DNA of 64,000 nucleotides from Lentzea tibetensis (GCF_007845675.1 NZ_VOBR01000026.1:62001-126000), one strand, 5' to 3'. Shown: positions 7,603 through 15,910, numbered from the stretch's first letter. Made by a program: numbers and translations. Notes: generated by a model not told the origin, from the letters alone.

Positions 7603-8325
7603 GTGACCTACCGCCCGACCGAGCTGGTGACGATCGAGGGCCGCCCGTCGTCGCTGGAGCTGCTGGACGAGCTGGCCGCCGAGGGCAAGCCGGTGCTGCT
7701 GGCGTTCTCGCGCGGCAAGGACTCCATTGCCTGCTGGCTCGCCATGCTGGACGCGGGGCTCGAGGTCGTGCCGTACTTCCTCTACCACGTGCCCGGCATG
7801 TCCTTCGTGGATGAGTCGCTGGCCTACTTCGAGGACTTCTTCGGCACGACGATCCACCGCTACCCGCACCCGGCGATGTTCCGGTGGCTCAACACCTTCA
7901 CTCTCCAGGCTCCGCACCGGCTCGCGGTGATCGAGGCCGCGGATCTGCCGATGCCGTCCTACGAGGACGTGGCCGACCTGGTCCGCGAGGACCTGGGGCT
8001 GCCGGGTGCGTGGAACGCGCACGGTGTGCGCGCGGCCGACTCCCCGAACCGGCGGATGGCGATGACCACCCACGGCCCGCGCCGCGAGGAGATCCGTAAG
8101 GTCGCGGTCGTGTGGGACTGGAGAGTCCGGCACGTGCGCGAGGTCATCGCGCACCACGGCGTGACGCTGCCCGTCGACTACGAGTTGTTCGGCCGCTCCT
8201 GGGACGGGCTGGACCTGCGGTTCACCGAACCGCTGCGCAAGCGGTTCCCCGCCGACTACGAGCTGATCCGGCAGTGGTTCCCGCTGGTCGAACTGGAGGA
8301 GCTGCGTGCCCGCTACACCCGATGA
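7603..8325 (+). CDS. PP-loop ATP-pyrophosphatase, PAPS-reductase-like
   Basis: 240 residues from GTG 7603. Residues 31-41, LLAFSRGKDS, are the PP-loop (SxGKDS) of N-type ATP pyrophosphatases, the fold shared by PAPS reductase, DndC and tRNA thiolation enzymes. A hydrophobic strand precedes it and YPHPAMFRW follows, as in actinophage proteins annotated as phosphoadenosine phosphosulfate reductase. Its stop overlaps the next gene by about 20 bases, so the two products are probably made together. A role in nucleic-acid modification (sulfur or another adenylation-dependent reaction) is more plausible for a phage than sulfate assimilation, but that is inference. Start is uncertain; a GTG 21 bases further up is possible. 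Confidence 0.75.
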   Translation: MTYRPTELVTIEGRPSSLELLDELAAEGKPVLLAFSRGKDSIACWLAMLDAGLEVVPYFLYHVPGMSFVDESLAYFEDFFGTTIHRYPHPAMFRWLNTFTLQAPHRLAVIEAADLPMPSYEDVADLVREDLGLPGAWNAHGVRAADSPNRRMAMTTHGPRREEIRKVAVVWDWRVRHVREVIAHHGVTLPVDYELFGRSWDGLDLRFTEPLRKRFPADYELIRQWFPLVELEELRARYTR

Positions 8326-9091
8326 GCCGGAGGACCTGCTCACGCGACTCCAGGGGATGGCACCGCCGGCCAGTTCGTCCGGACCGGCGGACCTGCTCGC
8401 CGCCCTGAACTCAGGCCCCACGCCGAAGCGCAAGGCCGCCGACGACGAGGAGGAGCTGGACGAGACGGTGACCGGGTTCCGGGCCAGGGCCAAGCGTGAG
8501 CAGGAGCGCTACCTGGCCGCGACCGATTCCGAGTACTGGTGCGCCCCGTGCTTCTGGACTGCGCAAGCGCACGCGGCGTTCGTCGCCGCCCTGCCAGTGC
8601 CCGCGGTCGACAGCCGGTGGATCGACGGCCTGGAGCTCGCCGCCGCGCTGGACATCCCCGTCGACCCCGAGCAAGCCGAACCTGAAGAGCCGGAAGAGGT
8701 CGATGTGCTGGCGGCGCTGCAAGCCCTCGCACCCACCTCGTCCGGGATGTCGTCCGAGGATCTGCTGGCCCAGCTGCAGGCCGACGCGCTGCCCGACCCG
8801 CTCGCCGGGATCGAGTACACCGGGAACCTCGCAGTCGACTCGCTCGCCGAGCTGACCACGCTGGCCGCCGCACTGCGGGCTGCCGACGAGCGGTGCGAGC
8901 GTGGCCGGTTGGTCACCGACTCCCCGTTCTGGGTGGTGCTGTGGTTCCCGCTGCGAGCGCACAAGGACGCCTTCCTGAAGGCGATCAACATGCTGGCGTT
9001 CGGGGACAAGTACATCGACGGCCACCGCCTGGCCGACGTGCTGGACATCGAGCTGCCTGCAGCACCTCCCGCCGACACCGAGGGGAGGTGA
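8306..9091 (+). CDS. Phage protein with internal tandem duplication
   Basis: 261 residues from GTG 8306, with GGAGGAG four bases upstream inside the previous gene. Residues 73-118 and 204-250 are two copies of one motif: TDSxxW, then AHxxAF, then IDGxxLAxxLDI. The linker is acidic and Pro-rich. Copy 1 has two extra cysteines (CAPC) missing from copy 2. I do not recognise the family. Overlap with the ATP-pyrophosphatase gene points to a shared pathway or complex. Confidence 0.65.
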   Translation: MPATPDEPEDLLTRLQGMAPPASSSGPADLLAALNSGPTPKRKAADDEEELDETVTGFRARAKREQERYLAATDSEYWCAPCFWTAQAHAAFVAALPVPAVDSRWIDGLELAAALDIPVDPEQAEPEEPEEVDVLAALQALAPTSSGMSSEDLLAQLQADALPDPLAGIEYTGNLAVDSLAELTTLAAALRAADERCERGRLVTDSPFWVVLWFPLRAHKDAFLKAINMLAFGDKYIDGHRLADVLDIELPAAPPADTEGR

Positions 9092-9097
9092 ACCCCA

Positions 9098-9199
9098 CTG
9101 CGCCGAGCATTCCAACGAGGCGTCGCGGCCATCCGCCGCCGCTTCAGTCGCAACGCCAACAGCGGCTCCAACACCGGCGGCAGCCCACCCGCCAGCTGA
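9098..9199 (+). CDS. Tiny basic protein with CTG start (tentative)
   Basis: A 33-residue frame opens at CTG 9098, seven bases after a strong GGGGAGGTG site that overlaps the previous stop. The product (LRRAFQRGVAAIRRRFSR, then a Ser/Asn/Gly-rich tail) is basic and amphipathic. There is no ATG, GTG or TTG in this frame. The good ribosome-binding site and the lack of another gene in the gap support it; its small size is the main doubt. Confidence 0.4.
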   Translation: MRRAFQRGVAAIRRRFSRNANSGSNTGGSPPAS

Positions 9200-9228
9200 C
9201 CTGATCCCAAGGTCGGGGGTGATCGCTG

Positions 9229-9684
9229 ATGGGTAAGCGCGGACCTGCACCGAAACCCACTTCGCTCCGCATCCTCCACGGTGACCGCCCCGACCGGATC
9301 AACGCAGGCGAGCCGGTTCCGCCGACCGGAACCATCGAGCCCCCGGACTGGTTGTCCGACGACGCCCGCGCCGTGTGGGACCGGCTCGCCCCCGGCCTGA
9401 TCGCCCGCAAGGTCCTCACCGTCTGGGACGCCGACGCCTTCGTCGTGCTCTGCCAGGCACTCGCGCGGTACAAGCAGGCGACTGCCCTGCTCAACGGCTC
9501 CCACCTGCTGGTGCAGGGCGCGGGCGGGCTGGTGAAGAACCCGGTCCTCGGCATCCAGGCCGAGGCCGAACGCACGTTCCTCACCTACGCCGCACGCTTC
9601 GGCATGACCCCGTCCGACCGCCAGTCGGTCAAGGCCGAGGTGGTCGCCGATGACAAGGGCGGCGCGGACAGGCTCCTCTCGTAA
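9229..9684 (+). CDS. terS: Terminase small subunit, P27 family
   Basis: 151 residues from ATG 9229 (GGGGGTG upstream). The N-terminus MGKRGPAPKPTSLRILHGDRPDRIN is diagnostic of P27-type small terminases. The product recognises the packaging site and delivers it to the large subunit. It overlaps terL by 35 bases in another frame. The length is normal for the family. Confidence 0.93.
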   Translation: MGKRGPAPKPTSLRILHGDRPDRINAGEPVPPTGTIEPPDWLSDDARAVWDRLAPGLIARKVLTVWDADAFVVLCQALARYKQATALLNGSHLLVQGAGGLVKNPVLGIQAEAERTFLTYAARFGMTPSDRQSVKAEVVADDKGGADRLLS

Positions 9685-11347
9685 GAAGCCCGACACCCGC
9701 CCACCCGTGTGCGGCCGGACCTTCGATGGACGCCGCTGCCGCAAGCGCGGCACCCACTTCTGCACCCCGCGCGCCGACCACGCGCAGGCCTTCGCCGAAG
9801 AGATCTGCGTCCACACCAAGGACCGATGGGCGCGACGGCCGTTCATCCTCGCGCCGTGGCAGCGCGACGACATCGTCCGTCCACTGTTCGGCGAGGTCCG
9901 CTGGGACGACGAAGCCGAGTGCTACGTGCGCCGGTTCCGCATCGCGTGGATCGAGATCGCCCGCAAGAACGGCAAGTCCGAGCTGCTGGCGTTCGTCGCG
10001 CTCTACATGCTCGTCGGCGACTGCGTCGAGTCCGCCGAGATCTACGGCTGTGCCCGCGACACCGACCAGGCGAAGCTGGTGTTCAACGTCGCCGCCCGCA
10101 TGGTCGCGTTGTCCCCGGTGTTGTCGCGGCGGCTGCGCGTGGTCGAGCACAGCGCCCGGATCATCGACGAGAAGACCAACGGCGTCTACGTCGTCGTGCC
10201 CGCCGACGCGCTCGGCAACCTCGGCTCCAACCCGTCTTGCGTGATCTTCGACGAGGTCCTGACCCAGCCCAACGGGGACTTCTGGACCACGATGCGCACC
10301 GGCATGGGCACCCGCCTTGAGCCGATGCTGATCGCCGCGACCACCGCGGGCAACGACCCCACCTCGTTCGCCAAGGCCGAGCACGACGAGTGCGTGAAGA
10401 TCGCCGACGACCCGGCACGCGCACCGCACCGGTTCGTGTACTTGCGCAACCTGCCCGAGGACGCCGACCCGTGGGACGAGGCCAACTGGCACTTCTCCAA
10501 CCCCGCGCTCGGCGACTTCCTCTCGCTCGCAGCGCTGCGGGAGGAAGCGCTCGAAGCCCGCAACGACCCGGCCCGCGAGAACGCGTTCCGCCAGTACCGG
10601 CTCAACCAGTGGGTCTCGCAGTCCTCGCGGTGGATGCCGATGCACCTCTACACCGCGTGCACCGGCACCGACACCACCCCTGCGGACCGCCTGCGCGAGC
10701 TCCATGCCGGTCGAACGGCATGGGGCGGTCTCGATCTCGCGTCCAAAATGGACATGACCGCCTGGTGCCTGATCATCCCCAACGGCATCGACGGCCACCC
10801 CTCCGCACTGTGGCGGTTCTGGCTGCCCGAGACTGCCGTCGGGTTCCTGGACGAACGCACCGAAGGACGGTTCGGCCGCTGGGCCGAACAGGGCTGGATC
10901 ACGGTCACAGATGGCGAGGTCATCGACTACGACGTGATCGAGGACGACATCACGGCCGACACCGGCCTGATCCGCGTTGCGGACATCTCCTACGACGAGT
11001 GGTCAGGAGAGCCAGTCCGGCAGCGGCTCGAACGCCGCACCGGTGTGCCGATGTATCCGGTCGCACAGACCTACAAGGGCATGACCCACGGCATGACCGA
11101 ACTCATGACCCTCACCCGATCACGCGGCTGGTCCCACCACGGCAACCCCGTCGCCGAGTTCTGCTTCGACGCCGTCGAAGTCCGCCACCCACCCGGCGAA
11201 CCCGACCTCATCCGGCCAGACAAACCCGAACGCGGCAAGACCGGCACACGCATCGACGCCGTCCCCACTGCCGCGATGGCCGTAGGAGGCTGGAAGCTCC
11301 GCGGCGCGAAGGTCAAGAAGCCAAACCGGATGGTCGTGCTCGGCTAA
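9650..11347 (+). CDS. terL: Terminase large subunit
   Basis: 565 residues from ATG 9650. It packages DNA into the prohead using ATP and cuts the concatemer. A Cys/His knuckle lies near residues 20-45 (CGRTFDGRRC and CTPRADHA). The ATPase motif is IARKNGKSE (Walker A form of Terminase_1 proteins) and the Walker B is CVIFDE. The C-terminal nuclease has GGLDLASKMDMTAW and ISYDEWSG, supplying the metal-binding acidic residues. No disruptions; full length. A minus-strand insertion follows before the portal gene. Confidence 0.95.
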   Translation: MTRAARTGSSRKKPDTRPPVCGRTFDGRRCRKRGTHFCTPRADHAQAFAEEICVHTKDRWARRPFILAPWQRDDIVRPLFGEVRWDDEAECYVRRFRIAWIEIARKNGKSELLAFVALYMLVGDCVESAEIYGCARDTDQAKLVFNVAARMVALSPVLSRRLRVVEHSARIIDEKTNGVYVVVPADALGNLGSNPSCVIFDEVLTQPNGDFWTTMRTGMGTRLEPMLIAATTAGNDPTSFAKAEHDECVKIADDPARAPHRFVYLRNLPEDADPWDEANWHFSNPALGDFLSLAALREEALEARNDPARENAFRQYRLNQWVSQSSRWMPMHLYTACTGTDTTPADRLRELHAGRTAWGGLDLASKMDMTAWCLIIPNGIDGHPSALWRFWLPETAVGFLDERTEGRFGRWAEQGWITVTDGEVIDYDVIEDDITADTGLIRVADISYDEWSGEPVRQRLERRTGVPMYPVAQTYKGMTHGMTELMTLTRSRGWSHHGNPVAEFCFDAVEVRHPPGEPDLIRPDKPERGKTGTRIDAVPTAAMAVGGWKLRGAKVKKPNRMVVLG

Positions 11348-11372
11348 GTGGCCTAAAGGCTAACCAAGCACC

Positions 11373-11402
11373 GACATATTGAGCTGATCAGCTCAATATG
11401 TC
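11373..11402. repeat. 30-bp perfect palindrome, likely convergent terminator
   Basis: Every base from 11373 to 11402 pairs with its mirror (arms GACATATTGAGCT and the complement, GATC at the centre). It lies 25 bases after the terL stop and contains the probable stop of the decayed minus-strand gene, so it can act as a terminator for both. As DNA it is unusually long and loop-free. Confidence 0.75.
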
Positions 11403-11722
11403 CGCGCGGAACTCCGCCAATACTTGCGGAACCAACTCGCGGGCTGATCTTCATGCAAGTAGTCCTGACCGCCTGCGCCTGCTCCTTCGAGATGTCTTCG
11501 ACCTGCGAGGCGATCTGATCATGTACTTCGCCAACCTTCTTGTAAAGCTCGCTCACCGCAGCCAATGCACGGCCGACACCAGCCAACTCGATCTTGGCTA
11601 GCGTTTCGTCAAACTTATTCCTGGTGACCAATCAGTTCGAGCTTCTTGCCCCTGCCTGGCGGTACCCCCTTCGAGACACGCTGATCAAAACCTCGTCGAG
11701 TGAAGGCCATCGCATCAGTCAC
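11388..11722 (-). pseudogene. Antisense accessory gene broken by two single-base shifts
   Basis: Three frames join to give one natural protein: from GTG 11722, VTDAMAFTRRGFDQ to LELIGHQ; then NKFDETLAKIELAG to EQAQAVRTTCMK; then ARELVPQVLAEFRADILS to a stop inside the palindrome. The 335 bases minus two extra bases (one near 11620, in CAGGAAT; one near 11434) leave exactly 111 codons. The middle part is helical and coiled-coil-like. The start overlaps the tiny upstream frame by GTGA. Either the gene is decaying or the assembly has two small errors. Function unknown. Confidence 0.5.
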
Positions 11723-11796
11723 GGCCGAAACCGGCGCAGGTGGCCCCTAACAACGGCCGAGGCAGCGCGCTTGCCCCGGACCGTCAGATCCACCAT
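11719..11796 (-). CDS. Tiny antisense frame, 25 codons (tentative)
   Basis: It starts at ATG 11796 overlapping the stop of the 52-residue gene (TGATG) and ends overlapping the next start (GTGA). The product is basic (VDLTVRGKRAASAVVRGH). The coupling on both sides is the only support; it may instead be the lost N-terminus of the decayed gene downstream. Confidence 0.3.
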   Translation of the reverse strand: MVDLTVRGKRAASAVVRGHLRRFRP

Positions 11797-11954
11797 CAGT
11801 CGTTGATCCAGTTCCACACAGCGCCGACGATCTCGCGTATGAGTGCTGCAAGGAACAGTCGGCCCAGCCAATGGTGCGGTGGGCTCCTATCATCGGCAGG
11901 CCGCGAGCCAGGCTCGCTTCCCTTGGTCGGCCGTTGCCACCAACTTCTGATCAC
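11796..11954 (-). CDS. 52-residue Trp-rich antisense protein
   Basis: It starts at GTG 11954 six bases after a near-consensus GGGAGGT ribosome-binding site. The C-terminal half is hydrophobic (WLGRLFLAALIREIVGAVWNW), able to form a short membrane-associated helix. Together with its coupled neighbours it forms a minus-strand run between terL and the portal gene. Not recognised; base use is AT-richer than the flanking structural genes, which suggests separate acquisition. Confidence 0.5.
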   Translation of the reverse strand: MIRSWWQRPTKGSEPGSRPADDRSPPHHWLGRLFLAALIREIVGAVWNWIND

Positions 11955-12148
11955 GTTTTCACCTCCCTCCGGGCCTCGAAAATTAGGAGCTTCTTCAAGT
12001 TCACGGTCCCACCCCGTCCACCTTCCGCACCTGAAACGGACAATGCATGACCGTTGTACAACACTCCGTCAAGCGGTGGAAGATTTGTACCGGACATGAG
12101 GGAGCAGTCACCACCGCCTGACGCAGTGTGACGAGATAGGCCGTTCAT
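11951..12148 (-). CDS. Antisense small open frame (tentative)
   Basis: 65 residues from ATG 12148, ending in a GTGA overlap with the 52-residue gene. Its last codons carry that gene's ribosome-binding site. No ribosome-binding site is visible for its own start and the sequence is low in recognisable features, so it may be only a leader. Confidence 0.3.
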   Translation of the reverse strand: MNGLSRHTASGGGDCSLMSGTNLPPLDGVLYNGHALSVSGAEGGRGGTVNLKKLLIFEARREVKT

Positions 12149-12222
12149 ATCGACGTGCCTGACGGAAATGAGCGACTACTGCTACGCGGTTAGGACTTGC
12201 TCGTCTAGGGGGGTGGGTTGAA

Positions 12223-13755
12223 CTGATCACCTCGAAGTTCGAGCTATCTCCCGCGCAATGGGTGACCCGGTTAGCGCGGTTGCACAACGCGCAGCTGCCG
12301 GAGCTGGAGTTGCTGGACGCCTACTACGAGGGCGAGCAGCCGCTGTCCTATATGCATCCGGAGTTGTTGCGGCGCATGGACTCCCGGCTTCGGTCGGTGG
12401 TCGTCAACTGGCCGCAGCTCGTCGTGGACAGCCTGGACGAACGCCTGGATGTGACCGGGTTCCGGCTTGGCGGCGAGGCGGCTGCGGACCGGGAGCTGTG
12501 GCATGTCTGGCAGGCGAACCGCCTCGATCTACACTCCGAGCAGGCGCACATCGACGCGCTCGCGCTCGGCCGCGCCTACGCCATCGTCGGCACGAACGAG
12601 GACCGGCCGTCCACGCCGCTGGTGACAGTGGAGTCCCCGCTGGACGTCCACGTCGACCTGGACCCACGGACCCGCAAGGTCCGAGCGGCGCTGAAGCGGC
12701 AGTATGAAGACGACGGCCACGGCTACACCGAGGCCTATGCCACGCTCTACCTGCCCAACGAGACCGTCTGGTACTCCTCCGACAACGGCGGCGGCACATG
12801 GACCGAACTCGACCGCGACGAGCACGGTATGGGCGACGTGCCCGTGGTGCCGCTGGTCAACCGGCCGCGTATCCGACGCCGCCGCACCGCGCCCCCGCGC
12901 CTCGGGCGTTCCGAGCTGGTCAGCGTGCTCCCGCTGTCCGACGCCGCGTGCAAGATCGCGACGGACATGATGATCAGCGCGGAGTACCACGCGATGCCGC
13001 GCCGGTACGCGCTCGGCTTCGACCGCGACGACTTCGTGGACGCCAACGGCCGACCGCTCACCCCGTGGGAGTCCGTGGCCGGAGTCCTGTGGGCGTCACC
13101 CAAGTCCCCCAAGGAAGACGGCGTCGCAGTCGGTCAGTTCCCCGAGGCGAACCTCTCGAACTTCCACGACACCCTTAACGCCCTGGCCCGGCTCGTCGCC
13201 AGCTTGTCGGGCCTGCCGCCGCACTTCCTCGGTTACGCCACAGAGAACCCCGCCAGCGCGGACGGCATCCGCAGCTCCGAGTCCCGCCACATCAAGCGCG
13301 CCGAACGCCGACAGCGCAGCTTCGGCGACGGCTGGGAACAGGTCATGCGCGCCGTACTGATGGTGCGCGACGGCCGTGTCCCGAACGAGGCCCTGCGGAT
13401 GGAGTCGCAGTGGGCCGACGCCGCCACGCCGACATTCGCCGCCCAGGCCGACGCCACGGTGAAGCTGTACTCGGCGGACCGGCTGCTGCCGCGCCGCTTC
13501 GCCCGCCGCGCCCTCGGCTACTCCGACACCGACATCCGCGACATGGAAGCCGAGGACAACGAGGCGTATTCCCGCATCGCGGGCGGCGATCAGGCCGCCG
13601 AGTTCGGCCCCAAGTCCATTCCCCAGCCTGGTCGACCGGAGCCCACAATGCCTTCGCCGCGTCATCCTGCCGCGCAGTTCGGCGGCAGCGTACTGCCGCC
13701 GCCTGCGGTGCAGTTCCAGGAACCGGTCTCCGCCAGGCGTCAGTGGTGGCCATAG
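12223..13755 (+). CDS. Portal protein, SPP1 gp6-like
   Basis: About 510 residues. The start is placed at CTG 12223 because a G-rich site (AGGGGGGTGGG) lies about six bases upstream and the family usually has a short N-terminal helix before LARLHNAQLPELELLDAYYEG; the GTG at 12262 lacks a ribosome-binding site. The product forms the dodecameric ring through which DNA enters the head and to which the tail joins. LSGLPPHFLGY and the following GIRSSE region are typical. The Pro-rich C-terminal 50 residues vary in this family. It is followed by a minus-strand gene. Confidence 0.88.
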   Translation: MITSKFELSPAQWVTRLARLHNAQLPELELLDAYYEGEQPLSYMHPELLRRMDSRLRSVVVNWPQLVVDSLDERLDVTGFRLGGEAAADRELWHVWQANRLDLHSEQAHIDALALGRAYAIVGTNEDRPSTPLVTVESPLDVHVDLDPRTRKVRAALKRQYEDDGHGYTEAYATLYLPNETVWYSSDNGGGTWTELDRDEHGMGDVPVVPLVNRPRIRRRRTAPPRLGRSELVSVLPLSDAACKIATDMMISAEYHAMPRRYALGFDRDDFVDANGRPLTPWESVAGVLWASPKSPKEDGVAVGQFPEANLSNFHDTLNALARLVASLSGLPPHFLGYATENPASADGIRSSESRHIKRAERRQRSFGDGWEQVMRAVLMVRDGRVPNEALRMESQWADAATPTFAAQADATVKLYSADRLLPRRFARRALGYSDTDIRDMEAEDNEAYSRIAGGDQAAEFGPKSIPQPGRPEPTMPSPRHPAAQFGGSVLPPPAVQFQEPVSARRQWWP

Positions 13756-13793
13756 CTGATCAGCATGGGCAGGGCATCGTTGGCACCTGTGTG

Positions 13794-14372
13794 CTACCTA
13801 CCCACCTCGTCCTCACGTGCCTGAGCCTCGATCAAACGAAGTCGCGCCTCCATGCCCACGGCTTGGGGAAGGGCTTCGGAGATCCATCGGGTGATCTGGA
13901 TCTGGGTACCGATGATCCCACTCGCCGTGTCGATCAGTTGGTCCAATGTGATCGGCTCAAGCGACAGGTCCTTGGTGCCGCGCTTGCTGCGCATCAACTC
14001 CGACTGGCCGTCGAGTCCACCGACCCATATGTCATGGACGAAGCGGTTGCGTCGCTCAGATCGTTGGTGAAGTTCGTTAAGCAGGCTCAGGATTCTGATC
14101 TTGCTCTCCGGCGTGAGGTCCAGTCGGACATTGATCAGTGCTCGACAATCTTTGATCAACTGACTCGTCATCTGCCCGGCAGCGATGACTACGGCGTAGG
14201 GGCTGCCGACCAGGGCGCAGTACAGCATTCGAAGCGTGTGGTCAGCTGCCGAGGCCGCCCGCACGACGGCGCCCAGGCCGATCAACATGCGTGCGTCTTC
14301 GTCGAGATCAGGTCCGTTCAGTTGGATTCCCATCGGGACCAGAGGCGGCCAGTACGGCCGTTCGTCAGGCAT
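13794..14372 (-). CDS. HEPN-like protein, antisense within the head operon
   Basis: 192 residues from ATG 14372; a GTG at 14417 would add 15 residues. It is an all-helical protein. Near residues 104-113 it has ERRNRFVH, an R-x4-H motif (Arg108, His113) in the position and context (acidic/basic helix, then HD) of HEPN ribonucleases and related Abi-type proteins. Base use is AT-richer than the portal and minor-capsid genes that flank it on the opposite strand. In phages such isolated antisense genes are often morons expressed in the lysogen; HEPN proteins commonly act in phage exclusion or toxin systems. No partner antitoxin is visible. HEPN assignment rests on one motif and predicted helicity. 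Confidence 0.6.
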   Translation of the reverse strand: MPDERPYWPPLVPMGIQLNGPDLDEDARMLIGLGAVVRAASAADHTLRMLYCALVGSPYAVVIAAGQMTSQLIKDCRALINVRLDLTPESKIRILSLLNELHQRSERRNRFVHDIWVGGLDGQSELMRSKRGTKDLSLEPITLDQLIDTASGIIGTQIQITRWISEALPQAVGMEARLRLIEAQAREDEVGR

Positions 14373-14458
14373 GTCGTCCAGTTTCGTTGAGGCCCAGACC
14401 AACCGGGCATGACACACCGGTCAACTAGGCCCGCCCTGTGCCTCAAGGGGGTGTCGAT

Positions 14459-15478
14459 CTGACAACGGCCTCCGCTACCAGTGGCCGTCGTGTAGGAGCT
14501 GCTGGCCTCGCATACACGAGCTTCGACGCCGCGTACTACGTTGCGCAGCAGCGCATCGTGCGCGCCGCCGTCGACCAGGCCCAGGCCGCATGGCAGCAGC
14601 TCGGCAACGGCGACCTGTTCGCCGTGTGGACCGGTGAGGTCCGGCCGCAGGTCGTGGCGACGATCGACCAGGCCCAGGCCGAGACGGCGGCGTTAGCGCC
14701 GCTGTACGTCGCGGCCGTGCTCGCCACCGCGGGCTCGATCTCCGCGCCCGTCGCCGCGCTGGTGACGGTCGCGTTCGCCGGAGTTGCTGCGAACGGACTG
14801 CCGCTCGGGCTGGTGGTGGACTTCGCGTTCCGTCGCTACCAGCAGGCACTCGCCGCCGGGATGCCGCCGAGTGAGGCCCGCGCGATCGGGCTTGCCCGTC
14901 TGCTGACTTACGTCAGCACGGAGACCGCCGACGCCGGCCGTCTCGCCCATGCCGCCGCAGCACTCGCCGAGCCGGAGATCGCCGGGTACGAGCGGATCGT
15001 GGCGTTACCCGCGTGCGGGCGCTGCATCCTGCTGGCCGGGCGGCTCTACCTCTACAGCACCGGGTTTCTGCGGCATCCGCGCTGCGACTGCCAGATAAAG
15101 CCCGTCACCTGGAAGCAGTGGCGCGACGACCGCCCCCGCAACCACCCGCGTGCACTGTTCGACGCGATGACCCCAGCCCAGCAGAACAAGGCCTTCGGCG
15201 TTGGTGACGCCGAGGCGATCCGAGCCGGGGCGGACATCTCCCGCGTGGTCAACGCCCGCCGCAATGCGGTCTACGTCGCCGGGAGTCACGAATACACCCG
15301 CGAGGCCACCACCGTGCGCGGCATCGGCCACCAGCTCGGCGAACTCGGCAAGCAACCCGGCCGCCGCTACCAGTCCGCGCGCACGCCGCGCCCCACCGCC
15401 GCGCAGCTGGTGAACACCGCACGCGACCGCGACGAGCTGATCACCCAGCTCCGTCGATTCGGCTATCTCAAAGGCTGA
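14459..15478 (+). CDS. Minor capsid / head morphogenesis protein
   Basis: About 339 residues. The start is taken as CTG 14459 because AAGGGGG lies about seven bases upstream; GTG 14438 in the same frame would bury that site. The middle contains ACGRCILLAGRLY and RHPRCDCQIKPV, the paired cysteine motifs of the actinophage capsid maturation proteins related to SPP1 gp7 and Mu gpF. These sit at the portal inside the head. It follows the portal with one antisense gene inserted in between. A hairpin overlaps its end. Confidence 0.82.
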   Translation: MTTASATSGRRVGAAGLAYTSFDAAYYVAQQRIVRAAVDQAQAAWQQLGNGDLFAVWTGEVRPQVVATIDQAQAETAALAPLYVAAVLATAGSISAPVAALVTVAFAGVAANGLPLGLVVDFAFRRYQQALAAGMPPSEARAIGLARLLTYVSTETADAGRLAHAAAALAEPEIAGYERIVALPACGRCILLAGRLYLYSTGFLRHPRCDCQIKPVTWKQWRDDRPRNHPRALFDAMTPAQQNKAFGVGDAEAIRAGADISRVVNARRNAVYVAGSHEYTREATTVRGIGHQLGELGKQPGRRYQSARTPRPTAAQLVNTARDRDELITQLRRFGYLKG

Positions 15479-15854
15479 ACGCGTTCGTCAGGCTAGTGAC
15501 TCGCGACTCACGGAGAAGCGTGGGTCGCGAGTCGCTCAGGGCTTTTTGAAGACGCGGATCGACTCGTTCAATGTCAACCATCGCACTTTTTTCGATCTGG
15601 CGATCTCGCCCTACATCCAGTTCCGAGGTTGTTTCGAAGCCGGTCCTATCCGAACGTATAGAATCCGAAGATTTTTTTTCGATGGATGCGGGAATGCTCA
15701 GTAGTCCCGCCGCGCCTGCTGCAGCAACCGTGACTAACAGCCAAGTAGCCAACCAGGGAGTAACGCCACCGTTCGCGCCAGCCACCACCTGGGCGCCAGC
15801 GGAGGAGGCAAGCAGCACCGCCACGCCAAGCGTGCGCATCGGTGGCTTCCTCAT
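15468..15854 (-). CDS. Antisense two-helix membrane protein
   Basis: 128 residues from ATG 15854. It has two hydrophobic helices (LGVAVLLASSAGAQVV and WLATWLLVTVAAAGAAGLL) and a polar, charged C-terminal 75 residues. It is on the minus strand between minor capsid and scaffold genes and is AT-richer than both. Its last codons overlap the end of the minor capsid gene. The membrane location and odd strand suit a lysogen-expressed accessory gene, for example superinfection exclusion, but nothing proves this. Confidence 0.6.
   Translation of the reverse strand: MRKPPMRTLGVAVLLASSAGAQVVAGANGGVTPWLATWLLVTVAAAGAAGLLSIPASIEKKSSDSIRSDRTGFETTSELDVGRDRQIEKSAMVDIERVDPRLQKALSDSRPTLLRESRVTSLTNAFSL
15498..15546. 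terminator. Terminator with T run after the minor capsid gene
   Basis: A 14-bp stem with one wobble (15498-15511 with 15520-15533) and CTTTTT shortly after. It lies inside the 3' end of the antisense membrane-protein gene, so it serves the plus-strand operon or both strands. Confidence 0.6.
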
Positions 15855-15910
15855 GCCGCGATCTTCTCACGTATTCCCGAAAGCCATACCACCCGAAAGG
15901 GGGTTTCGTC

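Noticed and set aside
12262-13755. GTG 12262 as the portal start
   Set aside because: No ribosome-binding site precedes it, whereas a G-rich site lies before the in-frame CTG at 12223, which also restores the usual N-terminal helix. Kept only as an alternative.
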